NCBI GenBank assembly: GCA_021613535.1
Contig: CP075495.1
Coordinates: forward strand, 2,046,001-2,110,000
From: Adineta vaga
Lineage: Eukaryota > Rotifera
Length of the DNA: 64,000 nt
Reading direction: 5' to 3'
Under the pieces are notes generated by a model. That model made no database searches. It was given only the letters and a program-made list of their open reading frames with translations, and was not told where the DNA came from. Position 1 is the first letter of the stretch; each line of letters starts with the position of its first letter. Shown in pieces: positions 47,738 to 60,217 of this stretch. A program made the position numbers and the translations under genes.

Positions 47738-49582
47738 ATGGATTCACAATCTCGATTGTATGTTTATAGAAATCAATAGATATATGTTTTTATTTAAGAA
47801 ATCATTTTTAGAAGTGGACCTTATACAGAAGGAACAGCTGAATATATTCGAAATGGTGGTCGATATGCTCTAGCAACTGCTGTTCTTGATAGCATCGTGT
47901 TGGTATTTGCTATTGTTATAGCTTTTCTTCTTCGGTTAGTATTGATGAATGAAATATGTTTATATTGAATAATATTACATTCATAGAGCATCGGACATCT
48001 TTCCTGTCCGACAACAACGATTTTTATGTGATGATGCTCGTTATTATCAAGCATATGATGATGCGAATGCGGAACGAAATTATGTTATACTTTCAAATAT
48101 TACTCTTTATATCTTTTGTTTATTCGTTCCAATTATTATCGTAAGAATTGTATATTGTTTTTTCTTTTAATATGATTCATTTTTTTAGATTTCAATCATA
48201 GAACTTATTCGATCATTTACATCCTATAATACATATCGAGCTCGTTTAACAATACGATTTAAAGAATGTTTAGTTCGATCATTATCTCGTATTCTAAAAT
48301 TTAGTTGTATGTTAATAGAAATTAAATAATTCTTTTTCATAAACAAGTCTCTTCTAGCTGTGTTCATTTTTGGTGCATTAACAACTACGATTTTAACAGA
48401 TATTTTAAAAATTATGTCCGGTCGTTTGAGACCATATTTTTTAACACTGTGCAATCCCGATCTGAAATCATGTAATGGAATGGGTATGTATATTTAAATT
48501 ATGAATTAATAAACAATAAGATGATTTAAGGTTTAACTGATGCAGAATTTGTATGTCTTTCAAAAAATATGACTGGATTATTACGAGATGCTCGGTAAAT
48601 GCTCTTTTTTTTTCAAATGAGAATTCATTTGTATATGTATTTATTTAGACTTTCATTTCCATCTTTACATGCTTCATTATCAATGTATAGTGCAGTTTTT
48701 CTTGCGGTAGGGTTAGTTGATATTGTAGGGGATAAAAAACGAGAGATTTTTGTTTAAATAGATTTATTTACATCGAATTATTCGTATAGAACGTGTACGA
48801 ATTGTTAAACCATTTCTTATTATGTCAATTCTTACATTATCAATAGTAGCCGGTGGTGTACGATTAGCGAGTAATAAGAATCATTGGGAAGATGTTGCTG
48901 TCGGATTTACATTAGGAGGATCAATTGCATTATATTTAGTAAGTTTAAAAAGAAAAATACATAGAAATATGAATTCTTATTTATTCTAGATGAAAACTCT
49001 TCAATCATCGAAATCGTATAGTCGATTACCGGAAGCACGTGGTGGCGGTGGTAATTATGATGATTATCAAAGTTATGTTGAAGATCCAAATCAATTCAAT
49101 AAAGAGGTAAATTCTCGTGTTTGATTCTTTTTCAAAATTAATTCAGTAAATGGTCTATAGATGGATGCAACGTATGCTGCTGGAATGATGGATGGTGTTT
49201 ATCAAGCAACTGGCCATAGTATGAGTGGTCCTGAACAATTCTCCTTACAACCAAGTGCATCTCAAGGTAAAATGAAGAACGTTCTCATTGCTTCAATCAT
49301 ATATAAATTGTGATAGGTCATATTGCGGGTGGTTTTGCTCGTCATCGATATGATCTAAAGATTCAAATGCAACAACAACAAGCAGCAGCAGCGGCAGCGG
49401 CGGCTGCAGCGGCACTTGCTGCTCAACAACAAACAACAGATAAATCAGTCACTTCCGTAAGTCGTGGTGAAACAACGAATGGTGGTGTTGTTCAACAGCT
49501 TGTTCATCAAATGCAACATCATCCTCGTGTATCTTCAAGTAGTCAACGTGCAAGTACATCGATGAGTGCAATGATGAGATAA
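47738..49582 (+). CDS. Phospholipid phosphatase-related protein (PLPPR/LPP superfamily)
   Basis: Six-helix PAP2-superfamily membrane protein. Eleven exons give 441 residues. PAP2 signatures are C1 KIMSGRLRPYF (Kx6RP intact), C2 SFPSLHASLSM (PSxH, His present) and C3 VRLASNKNHWEDV. In active lipid phosphate phosphatases C3 is SRx5Hx3D. Here the Ser is Val and the catalytic His position is Asn, with only the following His kept. A missing C3 His is typical of PLPPR (plasticity-related) proteins, considered catalytically inactive, so a non-enzymatic role in lipid signalling or membrane shaping is inferred. The cytosolic tail is long with a Gly run, poly-Gln/poly-Ala (about 49367-49430) and Ser/Thr/His-rich sequence. 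Confidence 0.88.
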
Positions 49583-49772
49583 GATGGTTATTTACATATA
49601 CATCGATCATATTGAAATTGAACAATGAATATTTTGTGCGTGCGTTGTTACTTTAAGAGAACTTTGAAATCTATTATTAGTAGAATTGTTTTCTTTGTTG
49701 TTTTATTTCATATTTCGAAAAGAAAGATTTATGTGGTAAAAGAAAAACGAATACAATTTGATCTGCAAATAT

Positions 49773-50111
49773 TTATTTAGTATCGTCACTTGAATCTTCA
49801 TCATTACTAATAAGTTCGCTCTGTTCATCAGATGTATCATCAAAACCAACATTAATTACTTTGTTAAGTACATTCTTATCTTCTTCGACTTCAGGTTCAT
49901 TTTGAGAATTGTCGTTCCATTCGTCATCATCATCATTATCGTCGTTGCTATCATCTTTTGTAGATTCCTTTGAAAGATTCAAAAGCTTAGGTTCATCGTT
50001 ATCTTGTTCAGCCAAAGCGTTATTATCTTCATCTAAATCCATATATGAAGGTCGACTTGAAGCTGTGTAGATGCATAAGACAAAGCCAATGATTATTAAG
50101 TATGCGCGCAT
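49773..50111 (-). CDS. Hypothetical acidic secreted protein
   Basis: Intronless, 112 residues from MRAYLIIIG. A clear signal peptide (AYLIIIGFVLCIYTASS) is followed by a mature chain rich in Asp, Glu, Asn and Ser with DDNDDDDEWND and a C terminus DEDSSDDTK. No Cys in the mature part and no known domain. It could bind calcium or be a disordered extracellular polypeptide. An upstream in-frame Met at 50162 would place 17 residues before the signal peptide, so 50111 was chosen. Confidence 0.6.
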   Translation of the reverse strand: MRAYLIIIGFVLCIYTASSRPSYMDLDEDNNALAEQDNDEPKLLNLSKESTKDDSNDDNDDDDEWNDNSQNEPEVEEDKNVLNKVINVGFDDTSDEQSELISNDEDSSDDTK

Positions 50112-50162
50112 GGTTTGCTTGTTATATGTAGAGTAAGGTTTTTTGTAAATGACGATCGACAA

Positions 50163-51309
50163 GCGGCATATTCCTTTTTTCCTCCTGTTCTATAAAAGTG
50201 TTTTTTTCTCCATTTACTTTTGCTCTTTCATCTATTGCGTATATATGGCAGGACATAAAGCTACTCATGAAAATTGTACGAAATAGAAGAAAAATATTAT
50301 TCCTGTTTGAAGAAAAAAGAGAACTTCGAGAATACATAGGAATATAATAAACAACTTTCGCACGACAATGTGATGAATGCAAAATGTTTGATGTTGTTTT
50401 TTATTATGTCTAAAAATTCTTACTAAAAAATTCTTTCATTAACAAGATGCAATGAATGAATTATCTTGACAGTATTTGTTTTACATCTTCGAAAATAAAT
50501 AAAAACGGCTCGTCTACCTGATGATCTACAGAACGAACAATTTCTTTTTTATATTCAGAAAATGAAATTACTCGACAATGTGAGATTAATCATAGAGAAT
50601 CTGGTATTTATTTAGTAGGATTTATATTGTTTCTGTTTGAATGTACATGTTAGACAATCAACGAAATATTTCGCTACATTTAGTAAGAATATTAAGTTGA
50701 CTTCGTCTTCTTTATGATGCAATTATGTTTTTATCACATACTTGTATTTTAAGCAAATTATTTGTAAATAAATCATTTGAGATTCATTCGCATAAAATTT
50801 CTATTTATCAAGAATCTATAATAAAAGTCCGAGAGTTTAATTCATCTCTTCTGTGACTAATCATTTTTATGTAAAACGTGAAATTCATCCGTTTTACAGA
50901 TATATATCGAAATTATAATTTGGTTTTAGAACAATTTTGGCGATATTTCTTCTAGAAAAACCCTTTTTGACATTTTCCTTACACGAACTCGTCCAAATAC
51001 AGTTTTTTCTCAATTCTCACAAGATAGTGAAAATCATCCGATAAACTACGACATCTTTAGACAATGTAAATAAGCGGATTATTAAAATAAAAATCTAAGG
51101 ATTTAAGACAAGACAATGAATATCTCATAGAACGATAAAATTCAGATGCATTTGAACTCTGCATTTTACTGCCTTCAAACTTTTTTTTTCACATTATTCA
51201 GATTTCTTTTTTTGCATTATTATTGTGTCAATAATTGCTTTGTCAAACTTTGTACTCACATCTGATTTGACGTGTATTTTAGATTTGAAGATTAGTGTTA
51301 CTCATAAAA
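50163..51309. other. Intergenic, no gene seen
   Basis: AT-rich spacer between divergent genes. A TTTTAG acceptor-like site (AG at 51281-51282) lies 27 nt before the aldo-keto reductase ATG. No coding or repeat structure recognised. Confidence 0.45.
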
Positions 51310-52392
51310 ATGTCATCAATGCCAACTCGTCAATTAGGTAAAAATGGACCGAATGTATCCGCAATCGGTTATGGAGCAATGGGTCTTTCTGCATTCTACG
51401 GCAAAACTGCTCCCGATGAAGAACGTTTTAAAGTACTCGATCGAGTTATTGAACTCGGTAGTACATATATCGATAGTGCCAATGTCTACGGTGATAGTGA
51501 AGATTTACTTGGAAAATATTTTCAAAAATATCCTCATCAACGTGAAAAAGTTCGACAAAAAGACGAATATATTTCCATATGAATTAGAATTTTTCCTTTC
51601 TAGGTATTTCTTGCTACTAAATTTGGTATAATAACACTTCCGGATGGTAGACGAGATACCCGAGGTGATGCACAATATGTTCATGAACAATGTGAAAAAA
51701 GTTTAAAACGTCTTGGTGTTGATTCTATCGATCTTTATTATGCACATCGTATTGATAGTAAAGTTCCAATTGAAGAAACAATGGGTGCTTTAAAAGATCT
51801 TGTACAAGCAGGCAAAATCAAATATATTGGTCTTTCAGAATGTTCAAGTGATACTTTACGACGAGCTTGTGCTGTTCATCATGTAGCAGCCGTACAAATT
51901 GAATATTCACCATTTAGTTTAGAAATTGAACATGAACAAATTGGTCTTTTAAAAACATGTCGTGAACTTGGTGTTGCTATTGTTTGTTATTCACCATTAG
52001 GTCGTGGTTTACTCGGTGGACAAATCAAAACTCCTGATGATCTCGAAGAAAATGATTATCGACGAATGCTTCCTCGTTTTTCCAAGGAAAATTTTCCAAA
52101 AAATCTTCAATTAGTTGATACATTATCGTCAATCGCTAAGAAGAAAAATTGTACAACTAGTCAATTAACCTTAGCTTGGATTTTAGCTCAAGGTGATGAT
52201 TTTATTGTCATTCCTGGTACAACAAAAATTGCAAATTTAGAAGAAAATGTTGCATCTGCACAAGTTCAATTAACTAAAGAAGAAGAAAAAGAAATTCGAC
52301 AAGCTTGTGAAACTGCCAATATTGTTGGTGGACGTTATCCCGAAGCATTTAGTTCCGTATTATTTGGAAATTCTGCACCAAAAAAAAATTAA
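51310..52392 (+). CDS. Aldo-keto reductase
   Basis: NADPH-dependent aldo-keto reductase with the AKR barrel, of the type common in plants, fungi and bacteria (AKR13-like). Two exons (51310-51549, 51604-52392) give 342 residues. The catalytic tetrad is visible: Asp in YIDSANVYG, Tyr in the same motif, Lys in LATKFG, His in LYYAHRID. Later blocks are KIKYIGLSECSSDTLRRA, QIEYSPFS, VCYSPLGRGLL and the cofactor-binding FIVIPGTTKIANLEEN. Substrate cannot be told; such enzymes reduce aldehydes and ketones and may serve stress detoxification. One intron only. A non-animal origin is possible but needs phylogeny. Confidence 0.92.
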
Positions 52393-52986
52393 CATCAAAT
52401 AAATTCTATATTTTCTTTTTAAACTTAATTTAAATAAACAGTTTCTGAATTCATTCGAAGAGAGATTAACTAGATTTGGAACAATTGTTCGAAATCTCAT
52501 TGGATTTAAAAAAAGTATTTGATCGTTGTTGATCAATAATGATTACACAGATGCTTTCATCCACACGTCTACTTTGATCTTCATTCTATAATGTGAATAA
52601 AGACGGCGACGACACTAATGAAGAAGAATCTAACTAAACAAGCTACAAATGAGCACAAGTTAATACCTTTTGTTGACAACGATGACAAAGGCAAGATGGA
52701 TCGAAATGTGTGCGTGCTTCTCATTCAAGATAAACAAAATCACTTTCGCTACCTAAATAAAAAGAAAGTGAGCTCTAGTCATTGTTTTATCTCCATCAAT
52801 ATTGATCAATTCGACTGATATTCCTTTCTATCCTAACGTTTTTTTTTCTTCTTTTGTCTCTCTATATGAATGACAAGAAGATCAAGAGAAGATGTGTTAA
52901 TCAACAAACATTCTCTTCAATTGAATACAATAGTATTCATTGTATCTAGCTTAAAGAACATTCTTATTTTTCTTTTCTAGGAAACC
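52393..52986. other. Intergenic with trans-splice-like acceptor
   Basis: No gene seen; the small ORF at 52618-52818 has no match. A strong pyrimidine tract ending TTTCTTTTCTAG (AG at 52979-52980) is followed six nt later by the cadherin-like ATG. Confidence 0.45.
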
Positions 52987-55538
52987 ATGTTTGTTCATCT
53001 ATGGTTATTATTAGTTTTTCTTAAATATTCATTTTCAGAAATTTTAATAACAAATTATCCAACTGTTGATCTATTAGAAAATAGTCCATTGAATACATTA
53101 ATTATTCATTTAACAACATCATTGAATTTAACTCGAACATCCAAATTAGTTTTATTAAATATGAGTGGATTTGAATTAGATATGTTTACAATTATCAATG
53201 GAAGTATTTATACAATAGATGTAATTGATCGAGAAGAATTTCTTCGAAATAAATATTGTTTAGATAGTTTATATTGTAAAATTGAATTACATATTCTTGT
53301 TAATGATCGGTTATTAGCTTATTGGGTTATACCAATTCATATTGTTGAGTAAGTTTATTTGTTTTTAATACAAATTATTCGATTTTATTTTGTAATTCAA
53401 GTGAAAATGATAATAAACCTGAATTTCCTTACAATGAAATTGAATTAAAATTTCGTGAAAATATTCTCCATGGTTATAAGATTCCATTTACTGGTGGTAG
53501 AGATCTTGATGAAGGTCATAATGGTGAAATTCATTATATTTTAGATTGTTCAAATGATTTTCATATGAATAAAACTTTTATTAATCAATATATACAATCT
53601 TCTATTAATTGTTTTCCATTATTTCAATTACTGATCTTATCACAATCATCTTCATCGATAAATTATGATCGTTTAGCATTGAAATTTCTACCATCATCAT
53701 CAGTTAATATACAAAATGAATATAAACTTCGTCTCTATGCTATTGATAATAATGAACATAATAAACAATTATATAATTCAATGAATTTATTGATTAAAAT
53801 TGAACGAAAAGAAAAATTACCACGATTTACTCAATTAGAATATGATTTTATTGTAACAATGAATTCTTCGATAGAAAAAAATGAAACTCTTCTCGGTCGT
53901 GTTCATGCCATATCAAATGATCCATCACAAGTAATACATTATAAATTATTATCTGATAGTCAAAAAATTCGAATCAATTCTTTAACAGGTGAAATTATTA
54001 TTTATAATGATAAAAATTTAATGAAATTAAATCAAGAAATTGAATTTTTTGTCCAAGCATCAACATTTTCGAAAGACAAATCGACAAATTTATTAACAAC
54101 ACGTTCAAAAGTTAAAATTATCTTTCGTTATTATGAACTTTTAAATAATATAACTTATCATTTTCAAACAATGTCATTATTAAATCAAACGAAACAAATT
54201 CATCGTTTAAATTTAACAAATACATTTCTTATCGATGAACGAATTGAAACTAATGAAGATCTATTAAAAATTACTCTCAAATCAAATTCTTATCCATTCG
54301 ATAAATATATTCTTTCATTAGATAATTATCTTTCAACATTTTCACTTGTTTCAACAACATCATTGAATACTTATGTATTAAAAACGCGTCGATATCCAAT
54401 ATCAAAAGCAATCTATATGTTAAATATTGGTGTTAAACATAAATTATCACAACAATGGTTACCAAATTTAAGAATTGAATTCATTGTTGTCGATCAATGG
54501 TCAACAACAACGATGACTACTAGTACGATAATAACAACAACTAATTTTATAATTACAAATACAACGATCTATACAGAACCATCGGGTTTTTGTATAGAAA
54601 ATAAGAATTATATTCTCTATGGTAATGAGAATGAAATTGGTTTCTTAAGAGTTATTGAATCAAATTTTCTTGTTAATGATAATCGAAGTTTAATTTCGAA
54701 CGTCATTGTTTCGATGAATTCAAGTGAAATAATTATCAATAGTTGTCGAATGCATCTTGATCATACTGAATATCTATGGAATACAACATTACGATATCAA
54801 ATATGTTTATTGACAGATGAAAATGATTGTTATAATATTTCATTTACCGATGAAATTAATCGTGAACCATTAAAAATAAATGAGAATGATCTGAAAAAAT
54901 GGCTTTTACCAATGAAACCAATTGAAATCGTTATGTTTGTATTATCGATAATATTTATTCTTATAACAATTATACTCATTTTCTTGATCTGTCGATTGAA
55001 AGGTATTCATATATGTTTAACGATAAAAAATTATTTATTCTATGGAAAAAAATATGGTCTAAATAATCCAACACATTCAACGACATCACCTTCGAAAATA
55101 ACTGTAAATAATATCTATCATTCGATTATTAACATTCTCTTTTGTTTGTCTATTTCTAGCAACAAGTAAATTCAATTGTTATTCGAGAATCTCGTTCACC
55201 TTCCTGTGAACCAATTCGAATTGGTAGGAATTTTCTTTCAAAAAAATTCATTTATTTGTGTTAATATAGAAAATGATACCAATGAACCATATATTTTTAA
55301 TATCGATCATTTACTTGATCGTGAACCACATCCATCATCGAATATGTTTACACTTCCATCTCCGACACAGATATCTTCATCATCATCGTTGACTTGTTCA
55401 CTTCAACGTGAAAATCGAACAATTACAACGCCTCGAACTTCGTCATCATCTTCATTTCTTCAGGAAACAAAACAACTTCTAGAAATGATTTCATCAAATC
55501 CCAATTCTGAATCATTAAGAATGGCTTCTGACGTATAA
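52987..55538 (+). CDS. Cadherin-like (protocadherin-type) single-pass adhesion protein
   Basis: Four exons (52987-53348, 53402-55103, 55160-55223, 55270-55538) give 798 residues. A signal peptide (MFVHLWLLLVFLKYSFS) leads an ectodomain with cadherin-repeat hallmarks: VDENDNKPEFP closing one repeat, then FRENILHGYKI and GRDLDEGHNGEIHY, and RINSLTGEIIIYN in the next. Later repeats are diverged and Asn/Ser/Thr-rich, with many N-glycosylation sequons. A TM helix (IVMFVLSIIFILITIILIFLI, about 54930-54990) is followed by a cytosolic tail rich in Ser/Thr without an obvious catenin-binding motif. It resembles protocadherins in its N-terminal repeat only, so the exact class is uncertain. Confidence 0.75.
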
Positions 55539-55704
55539 AAGAGATTTTTCATCTCAAAATCTATACATATATAAATAATCAATGTAAAAATCTACTCTGA
55601 TTTCTTTATAGAGACAAATTGCTTTCTAACAGAATGTATACATCTGTCACGGATGAAATTTCTAGATTGAAATCTAAACAATAGTGATTTAAGAGACATA
55701 TTTA

Positions 55705-56010
55705 TTAATCGATTTGCCTTTCAATTGCTAAAACAATAAGATTTCGTATGAAACCAAGAATAAATCCCATTGGAAATTTTTTCACAAATGGTTCAATTAT
55801 TTGCCATTTCTCTATCCAATCTTTTCTCTTTTCAGCTAATGCTTTTTCTTTCAAATCATCTTTATATAACATAACAATAAGTACGAATGTCATTGCAATC
55901 GTTAAACTAGCAAGAAGAATTACAAATAATAGACGATACCAATTTCTTTCGCACCATGTTGGAGATAAATCTGTATCAAATTCATCAGAACAATTCAAAT
56001 TTCTATTCAT
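55705..56010 (-). CDS. Small single-pass membrane protein
   Basis: Intronless, 101 residues. Polar N terminus with SPTWCERNWYR, one hydrophobic helix (LLFVILLASLTIAMTFVLIV), a charged segment (LKEKALAEKRKDWIEKW) and an amphipathic C terminus. The Cys-x2-x-aromatic-Tyr arrangement before the helix resembles the neighbouring gene at 56101-56457 (FCDRYWF), so the two are probably tandem relatives. Function unknown. Confidence 0.55.
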   Translation of the reverse strand: MNRNLNCSDEFDTDLSPTWCERNWYRLLFVILLASLTIAMTFVLIVMLYKDDLKEKALAEKRKDWIEKWQIIEPFVKKFPMGFILGFIRNLIVLAIERQID

Positions 56011-56100
56011 TATTGAAACATAACAAAGATAAAATTAAAATGAAACATTTGATTTCACCCGCATTTTTCTTTTCTTCTCTCTCAATCGTTCTACGATCTA

Positions 56101-56457
56101 TCATTCAAATATTGTTTCTACCATGTCGGCTATTAATTGTCTGAAAATTGAAAGTATTTGACCATTAAATTTTTTCATCCATTTTCCAATAATTCCATCA
56201 TTTGAAACTAAATCTAAAACTTTACTAGCAACACCATGTTTTTGCTTGAAATCACTTTTAATACGTCGACGTTGTTGATCACGTTTCCATTGTTTATATA
56301 AAACATAACCGAGAATACATCCAATTATTAGAATTAGAATTAAAAGTAACGTAGCAGTGAGATGAAACCAATATCGATCACAAAATGATGGTGAATGTCT
56401 CCTTCGACGATATCTATCATGAGAATATCTGTCTGATACAACACTTGTATCACTCAT
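56101..56457 (-). CDS. Small single-pass membrane protein (MSDTS family)
   Basis: Intronless, 118 residues. MSDTSVVSDRY, an Arg-rich stretch (DRYRRRRHSP), FCDRYWFHL, one helix (ATLLLILILIIGCILGYVLY), then a basic juxtamembrane segment (KQWKRDQQRRRIK) and an amphipathic C terminus. The first residues match the plus-strand gene at 31626 (MSDTSIV), and the plan matches the gene just downstream. Function unknown. Confidence 0.6.
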   Translation of the reverse strand: MSDTSVVSDRYSHDRYRRRRHSPSFCDRYWFHLTATLLLILILIIGCILGYVLYKQWKRDQQRRRIKSDFKQKHGVASKVLDLVSNDGIIGKWMKKFNGQILSIFRQLIADMVETIFE

Positions 56458-56777
56458 TGATTCTTATTCTCAAAGAATAAAATTGTAAGAATTCAGATGT
56501 AACTAAGGAACTTGGTTTCGAACGATATCAGTACACGTGATCGAACGTTTCAGTCGGACATTTCTTTCTGGCGCTATCATTTTATATATTTATGATACAT
56601 AATAAAACTTTCGTTTGTCTTCAAATGAATATAAGCACGTTTTCTTTCTTCTTTCTTCTTCATTTGTATGTTATGTAAATCAACGATTGATTTTGATTTC
56701 TATTCGAATATGAATCAATCAACCGAATCACAAAGAACAAAACTAACAAGAAAGTAAGAACAAATTAGATTTTTATT

Positions 56778-58458
56778 ATGATTCAATTCGGAGAGAAAAT
56801 GAAAAATTTCAAAAATCTTCGAACAATATGTGGAATAAATCTGATCATTTCCTTATTCATCTTCTTTTATGTCAACAAACAATCCATTAATTCTACTTTT
56901 CCTTCTCCATCTTCCTACATAATCAATTTATCTTTTAAAGAACAATTAATCACTGAACATTTAATCAGTTATTCACAATTCTATAATAAATCATCACCGG
57001 AATGTAATACGAAAGAATCTCTGAATAATCCACATGAACAACATTTGAATGCAACATCTCTGATATTAAGTCAACTTCGTGAACAAATTGTACCATATCC
57101 GAATGATTATTTTCATGATCGTGGAATTGTTCTTACTGTTGGTGAACATCAATTATCATTAGTAAAAGTTAATCTAAAAATGATCGAACATAGTGCTACA
57201 CAATTACCCGTACAAGTAAATCGATTCATTTTATTTGTGAAAAGAAAATTCTATTTTCAAACTTTTTGCAGATTTGGTATTCCTCGGAACAAATTCCACA
57301 GAATATTATGATCGAATTATTAAATATTGCTCCGAAAGTCAATTTGAGTATTTGTTGTTTTCATAAAGCTAAATGTCAAAGTTTAACTCGAACATGGCAA
57401 TTAAATTCTCAATATGTTTATAAACCAAATATATCTAACATAAATCAAGGCTTTGCTTATAAACCAGCAGCAATAATAAGTGCAACCTTTGTTGAAGTAC
57501 TTTTTCTTGATTCTGATGCATATGTCGTACGAGATCCTATAGATCTTTTCCTTTCTGATCCAATGTATCTTCAATTCGGTGCACTTTTCTATCCAGATGC
57601 ACATATAAGTCGACAACATTCAAGTATTTGGAAAATCTTCAATACAAGTTGTGGAAAAAATGAATTTGAATTTGATAGTGCAACAATATTAGTCAATAAG
57701 AAACGTGTATGGAATGGACTTTATATAACAAAATTAATGAATGATCATTATCGATATTTCTATGCGGTATATTCTTTTTAATTATTAGATATATGAAATA
57801 ATGATTTTTTGTATTGATCTTATTCTATAGCCTATAAGTGATGGTGATAAGGATACATTTCGATTAGGTTTTCGTTATATGAATATAAAATATTATCTTG
57901 TAATGATTCCATGTGCTGTAAGTTATTTTTATATTATCTAAATCTATACAAATGAATTGCATTCAGACTGGTCAATTTAATGGAAGTCATTTCTGTGGTT
58001 TAACACTCTGTAAAACGGATAGTCTTGCTCAACATATCTATATTAAGTAACGATGGTTTATTTTCAATTGTGTTTCTTTTTATATTGTTGATTTTGTTTT
58101 ATTTAGTCATGTTCATATATTCAAACATGATGGTATTTCGTATACAGAAGATAATTTAGGTTTTACACGTATTGGTCTAGGTGATCCAAATAATCATTCA
58201 TATTTTTTTATGCATTGTCGATTACCAGGCGGACAAACAAGTTGTTTTCATATTGTTTTACAACCAAATCCAGATATTAGTCAAGATTCTTGTTACATAG
58301 GTGAAATTTCATTAACAGATATAGAAAATCATGAATATCAATTGAATGAATCCTTATTACATGATCAATCACGAAATAATCAAATAATATTGAGTAAAAC
58401 AAATAATTTAATGCCGAATTTTGTTGAAAATTTACTCAAATATATTAATCATATGTGA
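56778..58458 (+). CDS. MNN1-type alpha-1,3-mannosyltransferase-like glycosyltransferase
   Basis: Type II membrane glycosyltransferase of the fungal MNN1/Mannosyl_trans3 class. Five exons (56778-57215, 57272-57766, 57831-57917, 57967-58046, 58107-58458) give 483 residues. A signal anchor (LIISLFIFFYV) follows a short basic tail. The catalytic domain has GFAYKPAAIISATF, VLFLDSDAYVVRDP (the DxD metal-binding motif), FGALFYPDA, and FEFDSATILVNKKRVWNGL. Later come YKHVHIFKHDG-like sequence and a Cys-containing C terminus. This family is typical of fungi and some protists and unusual in animals. The introns are short like the neighbours', so it is well settled in the genome. Sugar and acceptor are inferred only from the family. 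Confidence 0.8.
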
Positions 58459-60217
58459 ATATCTTTCGTCTGAAATACTGTCACTACATATCTATTAATC
58501 GAATAAAAGACAAGAAGTATTATCTTCTAACATAACATTCTAATTAACATCGATGCTATTCCGAACAAATTTTCTATGTGCTGTTTCTTACCATTACAGA
58601 TGCATTCATGTCCTCGATTCTCTTGGTATTACTATTGCCCTCTATCATCGTATTATATATTCCATTGAAGAAGAAGAAAAAAAAAAGAAAAACAATTTTC
58701 TCTCTTCGATGAGAATAAGTCTGAGTAATGTTCTCTCTTGTTTCTCTTTTTCCCTAATAAATAGCTTTACTAGAAGGGAAAAAGAAAGAAAAGAACGAAA
58801 GAAAGAAGAAAAAAAAATCGAGAAAATGTCGAGGACATTTAATAAATTGCGTTATGTTTGTTTATTTATTTATCCAGTATTATATTCCATTTCATTTTTT
58901 TTTCTTCTCGTTTTTTATATTTGTAACAATTAAAAACATATCTGATATTTAAAGGTCTGTACTACAGAATCTATTTCATTCTGACACCTGATCCTTTTTT
59001 CATCTAACGTCGACGAGCAAAAAAAGAAAAACCGAATATAAATGTATTAAGTCAAATACAGCTGTCTATTTCCCACGATTAATGTTGAATTGATTGCGGT
59101 GTTCTGTGTCTTTGTATCCAGGTGTAGTATTCGGATTGACTTTTTTTTCTCTCTCTCATTCTCGTGCGCGCGCGAATCATTTGTTATCTAATTGAAAGAC
59201 CTTGTAACGCTTGAATACATTCCTATTACGTATCGATATCGGTGTAGAATCTTGTCAAATGATATTTTCTCTCCTTTGTTTGATAATCAAACATTTTCCT
59301 TTACTTTTTCGTTTTGTTTTACATGATTTCAATTTCAAGGTTGTAAAACAGTAAATCTTTCGAATAAAATTTCAATATTATTCATTATTGTGAATAACAA
59401 TCGATCGCGACTAATGTATATATTTGTCATCTTTGACACAAGCAAAACTGATCCGGTATTCTGTACGCCTATACGTGTGTATTGAGTATATATGATGAAG
59501 TATTACTTTATATTTTTTATACGTTTTATTCTTGTTTGCTCGGTTCTTTGACTCTTTTTAATAGGTAGAAACTTCTATGAAGCGTGTACGAACACACTTT
59601 TTTTATACGTCCCTTCATCACTGAACTAGTAAGACAGGAGAGGATAAAAGAAAAGAAAAAAACTTGAATGCTTTCGTGACGACATTATCGATAGCGAAAA
59701 AGAAAGTACCAAACGGGATAAACAATTAAAAAATATACTTCAATCAATATTTTTCTTTATTTTAGATTCTTGAAGAAAAAAAATTCCACGTCATTTGATT
59801 AAATAAAGAACGACAAGAAAATATTTTGTCCTCAACGGACTCTTAACAATCATTTGCTGATTTTGATTGAAATTATGTTCTTTATCTTTAATAATAACAA
59901 TTGGAATTATTGGGATTTTAATATTAGTCAATGTTTATCTATAGCAATTCAAAAATATCTTTAATATTAAATTTTCATCATGAATATGCTCTAATATCTC
60001 ATACTGTTCTCTCTCTCTAAAAGTGTTTGTCTAACTATTGGTTCCTTACTCTCTCTCTTTCCTTTTCTTTTAAGTTAAAGCAATTTTTTTCTCCTTCTAT
60101 TCTGCGCTTGTGTGATAACAAAATTTTCGTTTCTTTATCTTTTTCTTTGTCTTTAATAGTGGTATTAAGTGAACAATTTTTTAGTTAGTCTTCGTATATT
60201 TCTTTCACTTTTTGCAA
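58459..60217. other. Long intergenic region
   Basis: About 1.76 kb without recognisable coding. The ORF at 58553-58933 is low-complexity Lys/Glu and Phe/Ser sequence and is likely chance. A short GTGCGCGCGCG run occurs near 59165. The stretch presumably includes the promoter and 5' UTR of the CNNM gene. Confidence 0.5.

Noticed and set aside
58553-58933. 126-codon ORF after the mannosyltransferase gene
   Set aside because: Lys/Glu runs and Phe-rich ends reflect purine and pyrimidine tracts; no domain and no plausible start context.
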